A stretch of DNA of 64,000 nt from an uncultured Lachnospiraceae bacterium (GTDB lineage Bacteria; Bacillota; Clostridia; Lachnospirales; Lachnospiraceae): contig CANCYO010000010.1 in assembly GCA_947382415.1 (NCBI GenBank), positions 1 to 64,000 on the forward strand, given 5' to 3'. This document shows positions 43,035-50,068 of the stretch, one piece after another. The position numbers were made by a program, and so were the translations under genes. Each line of letters opens with the position of its first letter. Within the stretch, counting starts at the first letter, position 1. The notes beneath the pieces were generated by a model, which saw only the letters and a list, made by a program, of their open reading frames with translations, made no database searches and had not been told where the DNA came from.

Positions 43035-43307
43035 ATGGCAACAACCAATATAACAATGAGAATGGATGAGGATTTAAAGTCCCAGTTACAGGAACTTGTT
43101 TCTAATCTTGGTATGGATATGACCACTTTTTTTACAATATCAGCAAAACAGGCTGTGAGAGAACAAAGAATACCATTTGCAATTTCCATGGATGTACCTA
43201 ATGCAGATACCGTCAGAGCCATTGATGATGTAAGACACGGAAGAAATGTAAGTCGTTCCTTTTCTTCAGTGAAAGAATTAATGGAGGACTTGAATGCTGA
43301 AGATTAA
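43035..43307 (+). CDS. RelB/DinJ-family antitoxin
   Basis: 90 residues. The N-terminal ribbon-helix-helix (TTNITMRMDEDLKSQLQELV, then MDMTTFFTISAKQAV) binds DNA; the acidic C-terminal arm (SVKELMEDLNAED) would wrap the toxin. AAAGGAGC precedes the ATG. The pair is clearly more AT-rich than the genes on both sides, a sign of recent transfer. Overlaps the toxin gene by 14 nt. Confidence 0.93.
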   Translation: MATTNITMRMDEDLKSQLQELVSNLGMDMTTFFTISAKQAVREQRIPFAISMDVPNADTVRAIDDVRHGRNVSRSFSSVKELMEDLNAED

Positions 43308-43566
43308 ATACCACATTTCTTTTAAGAAAGATTATAAAAAGATAATTAAAAGGGGGTATAACATAAAACTGATAGAAGATATTATTCAAAAATTGGCGAG
43401 GGGTGAACAATTACCGGAAAAAAATAAAGATCATCCTCTCAGTGGAGATTATATTGGATGTAGAGAATGTCATATAACGCCGGATTGGCTACTGATTTAT
43501 GAAATTAACAAAGGAGAACTGATTTTATATCTGACAAGAACAGGAACACATGGTGATTTATTTTAA
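43294..43566 (+). CDS. YafQ-family mRNA-cleaving toxin
   Basis: 90 residues of the RelE/YafQ fold. The YafQ residues are all there: His in DHPLSG, His-x-x-x-Asp-Trp in CHITPDWLLIY and the final His in TGTHGDLF. It would cut mRNA in the ribosome A site and is neutralised by the overlapping antitoxin. Looks intact. Confidence 0.93.
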   Translation: MLKIKYHISFKKDYKKIIKRGYNIKLIEDIIQKLARGEQLPEKNKDHPLSGDYIGCRECHITPDWLLIYEINKGELILYLTRTGTHGDLF

Positions 43567-43693
43567 AAATGAATTGGAAAGAGTATGGGGAGCATTTGGA
43601 AAATAACAATCCAGATGCTTTTGTTTTGTAATCTATGATATCATGCCATGAGCAAACGCTTGTGGCTTTGCCGGTTTTAATTTATAATAACCG

Positions 43694-43722
43694 TGGATAT
43701 GAAGGCGGATATGTGCTATAAT
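43694..43722 (+). promoter_or_regulatory. Extended -10 promoter before the acetyltransferase gene
   Basis: A weak -35 (TGGATA, 43694-43699), 17-nt spacer, and TGC-TATAAT ending at 43722, a typical extended -10. Confidence 0.6.
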
Positions 43723-43754
43723 GTGGTAAATTGCCGGAATTGGAGGAGCGGAAA

Positions 43755-44264
43755 ATGATATCGGAGATAACTCTTGTGCGGCAGGAGGATTTTGAGACTG
43801 TTATGAATCTGTATCGGGCGGCTGTCGGGGAGGAAGGCTGCGCTTGGAATGAGGATTATCCCACTGAGGAGGATATCCGCAGGGATATTGAGAGAGATGC
43901 GCTTTTTTGTGCCAGAAATAAAGACGGGGAGATCATTTCCGCCTTTGCCATAGACAGCGATGCGGAGGTGGACGGGCTGCCCTGCTGGACGCCTGCTCTT
44001 GCTCCGGCCGGGGAGATAGCCCGTCTGGTGGTGGGCCGAAAGTGGCAGAATCAGGGAATTGCCAGACAGATGCTCCTCTATGCCATGGATGAGCTGAGAA
44101 GGCGCGGCTGCAAAGGGATTCATTTTCTGGTGAGCAAGACCAATGAGCGGGCGCTGCGCAGCTATGGCAGGCTTGATTTTGACAAGGTTGGAGAGGCGGA
44201 CCTGTATGGACTGGATTGGTATTGTTTTGAGAAAAGCCTTTCACAGTGCAAAACGGGGGACTGA
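43755..44264 (+). CDS. GNAT-family N-acetyltransferase
   Basis: 169 residues. The acetyl-CoA loop is in VVGRKWQNQGIARQMLLYAM (near residues 94-113), and the C-terminal beta bulge (NERALRSYGRLDF) fits the fold. The substrate cannot be told. ATG 43755 lies after GGAGGAG. It stops four bases before the next gene. Confidence 0.88.
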   Translation: MISEITLVRQEDFETVMNLYRAAVGEEGCAWNEDYPTEEDIRRDIERDALFCARNKDGEIISAFAIDSDAEVDGLPCWTPALAPAGEIARLVVGRKWQNQGIARQMLLYAMDELRRRGCKGIHFLVSKTNERALRSYGRLDFDKVGEADLYGLDWYCFEKSLSQCKTGD

Positions 44265-44268
44265 GGTT

Positions 44269-45522
44269 ATGGATATCAGAAGCTATCTGGACTTTCTGAA
44301 GCTTGCGGAGCGTTTAAAATGTAACACAAGGCATTCTTACACCTCCTCGGGACGGAAGGAGAGTGTGGCAGAGCACAGTTGGCGGCTGGCGCTGATGGCG
44401 TATCTGGTGCGGGATGAATTTCCGCAGACGAATATCGATCGCGTGATACAGATGTGTCTGTTTCACGATATGGGCGAGGCGGTGACGGGAGACATTCCGG
44501 CTTTTGAGAAGACGGACGCACACCGGAGCGTGGAGGCGGATGCGGTGGAGAAGCTGCTTGAGCGTCTGCCTGCGCCTTATCGAGGGGAGCTTGGCGGCCT
44601 GTTTGCGGAGATGGAGGCTCAGGAGACCCCGGAGGCCAGGCTTTATAAAGCGCTGGACAAGCTGGAGGCGTTGATACAGCACAATGAGGCGGATATTTCC
44701 ACATGGCTTCCTCTGGAATATGATCTCCAGATGACTTACGGGGAACGGGAATGTGGGTTTGACAGCTATATCCGCAGGCTGAGAGAGGCGGTGCGCGATG
44801 ACAGCAGGCAAAAGATTCAGGAGGCGGCACATATGACCGGTCAGACAGCACAGGCAACAGGGACGGCACCGGAAGCACCGGCAGTACAGCCGGAGACCGG
44901 GCCCCTGACGGAACGGGAGAAAATGGGGCGGCAGATGCTTTATGACGCCAATTATGACGAGACTCTGATAAAGGAGCGGGAGGCGGCAAAGGCTTTGTGC
45001 CATGCCTATAATCAATTAGAGCCTTCTGATACGGAAAAGCAGAAGGAACTCATGGGACGGCTGTTGGGGAGAACCAAGGGCAGCTTCTGCATCACGGCTC
45101 CCTTTTGGTGCGACTATGGTTACAATATTGAGATTGGAGAGAATTTTTACGCCAATCACAATCTGGTGATCCTGGACGGCGCAAAAGTAGTCTTTGGCGA
45201 CAACGTGTTTATCGCTCCGGACTGTGGGTTTCACACAGCCGGACATCCGATAGATTTTGAGCGGAGGAATCAGGGTCTGGAATATGCTTATCCCATCACT
45301 GTGGGGGATAATGTGTGGATCGGCGCGGGTGTGCAGGTAATGCCGGGTGTCACCATCGGCAGCAATGTGGTCATCGGCGGCGGAAGCGTGGTGGTGAAAG
45401 ACATCCCCGACAATTCCGTGGCGGTGGGCAATCCCTGCAGGGTTATCAGAGCGATTACGGAGGCGGATGGGAAAACCTGTTATGACAGGAATCCGGAACA
45501 CGGGGAGGATAAACAATCATGA
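44269..45522 (+). CDS. Fusion: HD-domain phosphohydrolase plus maltose-type O-acetyltransferase
   Basis: 417 residues in one frame. Residues 1-185 form an HD domain of the YfbR/HD_3 kind (5'-deoxynucleotidase-like): His36 in VAEHSW, His66-Asp67 in LFHDMGE and a later Asp in YKALDKLEAL. A Thr/Ala/Pro-rich linker (about 190-222) joins it to a complete LacA/Maa-type left-handed beta-helix acetyltransferase: a maltose-acetyltransferase helix domain (LTEREKMGRQMLYDANYD), hexapeptide repeats, and the catalytic His in GFHTAGHPID. I know both domains as separate proteins. No stop or frame change separates them here. ATG 44269 is chosen over the longer frame, which runs through the upstream gene. Overlaps the next gene by ATGA. 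Confidence 0.88.
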   Translation: MDIRSYLDFLKLAERLKCNTRHSYTSSGRKESVAEHSWRLALMAYLVRDEFPQTNIDRVIQMCLFHDMGEAVTGDIPAFEKTDAHRSVEADAVEKLLERLPAPYRGELGGLFAEMEAQETPEARLYKALDKLEALIQHNEADISTWLPLEYDLQMTYGERECGFDSYIRRLREAVRDDSRQKIQEAAHMTGQTAQATGTAPEAPAVQPETGPLTEREKMGRQMLYDANYDETLIKEREAAKALCHAYNQLEPSDTEKQKELMGRLLGRTKGSFCITAPFWCDYGYNIEIGENFYANHNLVILDGAKVVFGDNVFIAPDCGFHTAGHPIDFERRNQGLEYAYPITVGDNVWIGAGVQVMPGVTIGSNVVIGGGSVVVKDIPDNSVAVGNPCRVIRAITEADGKTCYDRNPEHGEDKQS

Positions 45523-46544
45523 GACAGATTACATTGGGTTCAACAGGAATCACCACGGTACAGAATGCTTTCGGGGCGCTGCCGATTCAGCGGGTGGATA
45601 AGGAGACGGCGGTGAAGATTCTGCACAGGGCATATGAAGGCGGCATGCGTTTCTTTGACACTGCCAGAGCCTACAGTGACAGCGAGGAGAAGCTGGGCGA
45701 GGCCTTCGACGGAATGTGGGACAAAGTCATCATAGCCAGCAAGACTATGGCGGGAACTCCGGAGGAATTCTGGCAGCAGTTGGATACGACGCTTCACAAT
45801 CTGCGCACGGACCATATCGACATCTATCAGTTCCACTGCGTCAACCGGTGCTATGCGCCGGGAGATGGAACGGGTATGTATGAGTGCATGCTGGAGGCAA
45901 AACGCAAGGGGCTGATCCGCCATATCGGCGTCACCGCCCACAAGCTTCAGGTGGCTTTCGACTGTGTGCAGTCAGGACTGTATGAGACGCTGCAGTTTCC
46001 GTTCAGCTATCTCTCTTCAGAGCGGGAGATGGAGCTGGTGCAGGCCTGCAGAGCCGCAAACATGGGATTTATCGCCATGAAGGGACTGGCCGGCGGTCTG
46101 ATCCATAATTCCAGGGCCGCCATGGCATTTATGACACAGTTTGACAATGTGCTGCCCATCTGGGGCATTCAGCGGATGTCCGAGCTGGAGGAGTGGCTGG
46201 AATATATGGAGGAGACTCCTGAGTATGACGGCGAGCTGCAGGAGTATATCCGGCGGGAGAAAGAAGAACTCGCGGGAGATTTCTGCAGGGGCTGCGGTTA
46301 TTGCATGCCCTGTCCGGCGGGAATCATGATCAATCAGTGTGCCCGCATGTCTCTCATGCTGCGCCGGGCACCTTCGGCCAACTGGCTGTCGGAGCAGATG
46401 CAGGCGGAGATGGCCAAAATAGAGAATTGCCTGCACTGCGGGAAATGTAAGACCAAATGTCCCTACGAGCTGGACACGCCGGAGCTTCTGATCAGGAATC
46501 TGGAGGATTATAAGCGCGTGCTGGCCGGGGAAGTGACGGTGTAA
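45519..46544 (+). CDS. Aldo/keto reductase with C-terminal 4Fe-4S domain
   Basis: 341 residues. The AKR barrel carries the catalytic Asp and Tyr in FFDTARAYSDSEE (near residues 45-58) and the Lys in ASKTMAG. The C-terminal 80 residues add two iron-sulfur motifs, FCRGCGYCMPCPAG and CLHCGKCKTKCPYEL. These YccK-like proteins are redox enzymes of unknown substrate. Starts inside the stop of the fusion gene, so the two are coupled. Confidence 0.92.
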   Translation: MRQITLGSTGITTVQNAFGALPIQRVDKETAVKILHRAYEGGMRFFDTARAYSDSEEKLGEAFDGMWDKVIIASKTMAGTPEEFWQQLDTTLHNLRTDHIDIYQFHCVNRCYAPGDGTGMYECMLEAKRKGLIRHIGVTAHKLQVAFDCVQSGLYETLQFPFSYLSSEREMELVQACRAANMGFIAMKGLAGGLIHNSRAAMAFMTQFDNVLPIWGIQRMSELEEWLEYMEETPEYDGELQEYIRREKEELAGDFCRGCGYCMPCPAGIMINQCARMSLMLRRAPSANWLSEQMQAEMAKIENCLHCGKCKTKCPYELDTPELLIRNLEDYKRVLAGEVTV

Positions 46545-46598
46545 GCGCGGGAAGAGGGACGTAGGAAGACAGAAGCGAGAGGATAGTAGAAAACGGAA

Positions 46599-46654
46599 AG
46601 AAGAAAGCAGATAGAAGAAAGCAGATAGAAAAAAGCAGAAAGAAGAAAGCGGGG
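46599..46654 (+). repeat. Four degenerate 14-nt purine repeats before the DUF4261 gene
   Basis: AGAAGAAAGCAGAT twice, then AGAAAAAAGCAGAA and AGAAGAAAGCGGGG. They fill the leader of the next gene and end six bases before its start; the last copy merges with the ribosome site GGGGAAGG. Confidence 0.85.
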
Positions 46655-46660
46655 AAGGTA

Positions 46661-47467
46661 ATGGCGAAACAGGCTGGGGCGGAGAATCATGAATACGCTA
46701 ATCAAAAAGGTATTTTCAGCGGCTTTGTGCTGCTGTCGGACAAATCCTGGGATAAAGGTAAATTCAAGCAGGACCTGGAGGCAGACTGGGACATTCATCC
46801 GGACTATGACGAAGGAGACGGCAGCGACAGGGAGGGCGGAGATCACTGCGACGCATTGATTATTGACTATGGAAGTCAGCGGCTGGCCATCGGTTATCTG
46901 GACATGCCTGTGCCGGGCGGTGAGGCGGAGCAGAATGCCTCGTTTAATTATACCTGGAAGGATGCCGTGGAGGTGACCAAAACCCACCAGGCGCAGATAA
47001 TCGTGACGGTTTTGGGAGAGCATGCGGATGTGAAAATGGATGGGGAATTGTTTGTGAAAGTGACGGCCTCCCTGTGCAAACAGCCTAATGCCATTGGAGT
47101 CTACGCCAACGGTGTGGTGTATCAGCCGGAGTTCTATTTTGCCATGAAGGAGTTTATCGAGCAGGATATGTACCCGCTTCTGGGACTGGTATGGTTCGGC
47201 GTTCTCCGCGCAGAGCATGGTTTTCATGTCTATACGATCGGAATGAACAGCTTCGGCATGGACGAAATGGAGATTCTGGGAACGGCGGAGGATCCCAATG
47301 TTGTAAAGGATTTTCTGATGAATATTGCAGGCTATTGCATCGACGGAGACGTGATCCTGCACGATGGCGAGACCATCGGGCTCTCCGAAACACAGCGCTG
47401 CAGGATATCAAGAAGCCCCGGCGTCTGCGTGGAGGGCATGACGCTGAAGATCGATTATAACGAATGA
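46661..47467 (+). CDS. DUF4261-domain protein
   Basis: 268 residues, soluble. Recognisable by GIFSGFVLLSDKSWDKGKF at the start, a central KTHQAQIIVTVLGEHAD segment and the C-terminal YCIDGDVILHDGETIG. The family is found in many bacteria and has no established reaction; it is often described as an enhanced-serine-sensitivity or suppressor-of-fused-like relative. The neighbour is the NYN gene 64 nt downstream on the same strand. Confidence 0.8.
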   Translation: MAKQAGAENHEYANQKGIFSGFVLLSDKSWDKGKFKQDLEADWDIHPDYDEGDGSDREGGDHCDALIIDYGSQRLAIGYLDMPVPGGEAEQNASFNYTWKDAVEVTKTHQAQIIVTVLGEHADVKMDGELFVKVTASLCKQPNAIGVYANGVVYQPEFYFAMKEFIEQDMYPLLGLVWFGVLRAEHGFHVYTIGMNSFGMDEMEILGTAEDPNVVKDFLMNIAGYCIDGDVILHDGETIGLSETQRCRISRSPGVCVEGMTLKIDYNE

Positions 47468-47531
47468 GGCAGGAAGCGATTAAAAACAAAAACAGCAGAC
47501 AGGTCCGGAATAGGACGAGAGGGGAAAACAG

Positions 47532-48512
47532 ATGGAACATTTGGCAGTATTAATCGACTCGGAGAATGTGGGAGCAAAGTATGTGGCCAGCATTTTTGAC
47601 GAGTTGGACAAGAACGGGTATGATGCGCCGTGCCGCAGGATTTACGGCAACTGGGCCAAGTCCAACGGCTGGAAGGAGTCAGTGCTTTTGGAGTATTCGA
47701 TTCAGCCCATACAGCAGTTTTCCTACACAGTGGGCAAGAACAGCACGGACATGGCCATGGTGATCGACGCCATGGATCTGTTATATCAGGATAAAGTGGA
47801 CGGTTTCTGTCTCATCACCAGCGACAGTGATTTTACCAGGCTTGCCATGCGGCTTCGGGAGGAGCGCAAATATGTGCTGGGCATGGGGGAGAGTAAGGCG
47901 CCGCTGGCGCTGACTCACGCCTGTGACAAATTTATCTTTCTGGATCTGATCAAAGTGGCCGGCAAGGAGGACGAGGAAGCGGAGGTGCTGGCGGGACAGG
48001 CCGAGGCCGAGAGCGTCACTCCCATAGAAACGCTGGAAAACGCCATATTGACAATCTTAAACGACAAGAGCGAAGAGATGGATCTGGGAGAGCTGGGGGA
48101 TCGTCTGGGCAAAAAGTTTCCGGATTTTGATGTGCGTAACTACGGCTATTCCAAGCTCAGCGTCTTTTTCAAGGAAGAAATGCCCCATCTGGAGCTGGTA
48201 AAGCGCAATGCGCAGTATGTTGTGCGCAAGGGGCATTCGGTTGAGAGAGAGCAGATCGAGCAGGAAATAATTGCCATGATCAAAAAGAAAGGCGGGAAGG
48301 TTGACAATCTGTCCGTCGTATATGACGAGCTTTTGCTCAAATACAGCGGACTGGATATCCGTGATTACGGTTATGGACGCATCTCCAGCTTCCTGCGCAG
48401 CATGAAGGAGCTTGAGGTGGTGGGCAACACCGTGAAGCTGAAAAAAGAGAAGACTGAGAAGGCCGAGAAGACAGAGAAAACGGCGAAGAAAAAGGCGGGC
48501 GGGAAGGATTAG
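47532..48512 (+). CDS. NYN ribonuclease with two OST-HTH/LOTUS domains
   Basis: 326 residues. The NYN (PIN-like) domain occupies residues 1-140, with acidic residues in AVLIDSENVG and CLITSDSDFTRLA positioned for metal binding. Two OST-HTH/LOTUS domains follow, near 165-235 (VRNYGYSKLSVFF) and 240-305 (IRDYGYGRISSFL). The end is a Lys/Glu repeat tail. Such proteins are the bacterial relatives of MARF1/limkain-b1 and are expected to bind and cut RNA. Co-directional with the DUF4261 gene. Confidence 0.92.
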   Translation: MEHLAVLIDSENVGAKYVASIFDELDKNGYDAPCRRIYGNWAKSNGWKESVLLEYSIQPIQQFSYTVGKNSTDMAMVIDAMDLLYQDKVDGFCLITSDSDFTRLAMRLREERKYVLGMGESKAPLALTHACDKFIFLDLIKVAGKEDEEAEVLAGQAEAESVTPIETLENAILTILNDKSEEMDLGELGDRLGKKFPDFDVRNYGYSKLSVFFKEEMPHLELVKRNAQYVVRKGHSVEREQIEQEIIAMIKKKGGKVDNLSVVYDELLLKYSGLDIRDYGYGRISSFLRSMKELEVVGNTVKLKKEKTEKAEKTEKTAKKKAGGKD

Positions 48513-48516
48513 GCCG

Positions 48517-48920
48517 CTGCTTTTATGCGGAGATTTAAAAGACCCCGGCTTTGCAAAATACTGTGTGGACAGAACGGTCGACAGTTTCGGGAAATTGGAT
48601 ATTCTGGTCAATAACCATGCCGTTCAGTTCATTCAGAGGAGTATTCTGGATATTTCGCATGAACAGTTGGAATTGACATTCAGAAATAATGTATTCTCGT
48701 TTTTTATCTGATACAGTATGCGCCGCCTTATATGAAAAAAGTCGGCAGTATCGTCAATACGACTTCCGTTACGGCTTATCAGGGGAATCCGGGTAAATAA
48801 AGTCGCGCCGGGCAGCCCTGTGAAGTTTCTCCCTGCTATGTGTTTCTCGCATCGGATGATTCAAGTTACATGACAGGGCAGGTATTGCATCCAAACGGAG
48901 GAACTATTGTGGGCTCCTGA
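48517..48920 (+). pseudogene. Decayed short-chain dehydrogenase (SDR) gene
   Basis: Translation shows GDLKDPGFAKYC, LDILVNNHAVQF and ISHEQLELTFRNNVFSFF, then a TGA; after it KKVGSIVNTTSVTAYQGNPGK, another stop, and RAGQPCEVSPCYVFLASDDS plus YMTGQVLHPNGGTIVGS to the natural end at 48920. This is the YhdF/glucose-dehydrogenase-like SDR pattern. The N-terminal nucleotide-binding loop and about 65 residues including the YxxxK catalytic pair are deleted. It begins directly after the NYN stop codon. Non-functional. Confidence 0.88.
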
Positions 48921-49106
48921 TTATTTCTGCATCGTCCGGACCGCGGGCCGCCATCCCTCATCGGACACAGCGTCAAATATCGCCCTGCGCAGTTGTCCGC
49001 TGTCCTGCACTGTGTGAATATTTTGTAACCGGTAATGATATCTCAGGGCTTTTTGAATGGTCCCGTAGATATAATGCTTATAACCAAAGCGTAGGGGGGT
49101 GAGTAT
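48921..49106. other. Intergenic stretch before fruK with possible coding remnant
   Basis: On the minus strand 48921-49085 is open and reads like protein (for example YHYRLQNIHTVQDSGQL, then AIFDAVSDEGWRPAVRTMQK and a stop), but its upstream part is fruK on the other strand, so it may be the tail of a lost gene. A TATAAT at 49070-49075 has no clear -35. Confidence 0.3.
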
Positions 49107-50042
49107 ATGATTTACACGGTGACCTTTAATCCCTCGTTGGATTATATCGTAACGGTGGATAATTTCAGACCGGGTCTGACCAATCGTACATCCTCTGAGC
49201 TGATGCTGCCGGGCGGAAAGGGCGTCAATGTATCGATCGTATTGCAGAATCTGGGTATCGGGAGCACGGCGCTGGGATTCACAGCCGGATTTGTGGGGCG
49301 GGAGATCAGGAGGCGGCTGCGGGAGCTTGGCATCTGCGAAGACTTTATCTCCGTTCCAAGAGGTAATTCCCGGATCAATGTCAAACTCAAATCCATCGAC
49401 GGGACGGAGATCAACGGCCTGGGGCCGGAGATTGGAGGGGACGAGGTGGAGCTGCTCATGAAACGGCTGGATATGCTGGCGGAGGGAGATACTCTTTTTC
49501 TGGCAGGCAGTATTCCGGTTTCCATGCCGGATGATATCTACAGCGTCATCATGAGAAGGCTTGCAGGCAGAGGCGTGGCGGTCGTGGTGGACGCGTCGGG
49601 GGATCTGCTGATGAAGGCGCTGGAATATCAGCCCTTTCTGGTCAAACCCAATCATCATGAGCTGGGGGAAATCTTCGGGGTGGCATTGCACAGCCGGAAT
49701 GAGGCGATACCGTATGGACAGAAACTACGGGAGATGGGAGCGCAGAATGTGCTGATCTCCATGGCCGGAGAGGGCGCGGTACTGGTGGCGGCGGACGGAA
49801 GCGTGTGGCAGGAGCCTGCGCCTGAAGGAAAACTGATCAACGGTGTAGGAGCCGGAGATTCCATGGCGGCCGGTTTTATGGCCGGATGGATGGAACGGAT
49901 GGATTATAAACATGCCTTTTATATGGGAATTGCAGCCGGCAGCGCCAGTGCTTTCTCTGAGACGTTCTGTACAAAGGCGGAGGTTGAGGCGCTCTATGCC
50001 GGATTGGCAGGGCATACGGAGATAAGCGGAGAAAAGCGGTAG
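49107..50042 (+). CDS. fruK: 1-phosphofructokinase (PfkB family)
   Basis: 311 residues of the ribokinase/PfkB fold. The opening MIYTVTFNPSLDYIV and LPGGKGVNVSIVLQNLG are typical of 1-phosphofructokinase/tagatose-6-phosphate kinase, and the catalytic Asp is in NGVGAGDSMAAGF (near residue 250). Phosphorylates fructose-1-phosphate or a related ketose phosphate. GGGGGGTGA precedes the ATG. Next to ptsI rather than to a fructose permease, so the partner sugar is uncertain. Confidence 0.88.
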   Translation: MIYTVTFNPSLDYIVTVDNFRPGLTNRTSSELMLPGGKGVNVSIVLQNLGIGSTALGFTAGFVGREIRRRLRELGICEDFISVPRGNSRINVKLKSIDGTEINGLGPEIGGDEVELLMKRLDMLAEGDTLFLAGSIPVSMPDDIYSVIMRRLAGRGVAVVVDASGDLLMKALEYQPFLVKPNHHELGEIFGVALHSRNEAIPYGQKLREMGAQNVLISMAGEGAVLVAADGSVWQEPAPEGKLINGVGAGDSMAAGFMAGWMERMDYKHAFYMGIAAGSASAFSETFCTKAEVEALYAGLAGHTEISGEKR

Positions 50043-50068
50043 AGAACAGGCAGATGGGAGCGGACAGC

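Noticed and set aside
43567..43754. Additional small gene after yafQ
   Set aside because: A short frame begins ATGAATTGGAAAGAG but stops within about 20 codons and has no ribosome site.
44143..44268. Longer start for the HD/acetyltransferase fusion
   Set aside because: The extra 42 residues are the acetyltransferase gene read in another frame. The HD domain begins normally at 44269 after a GAGG site.
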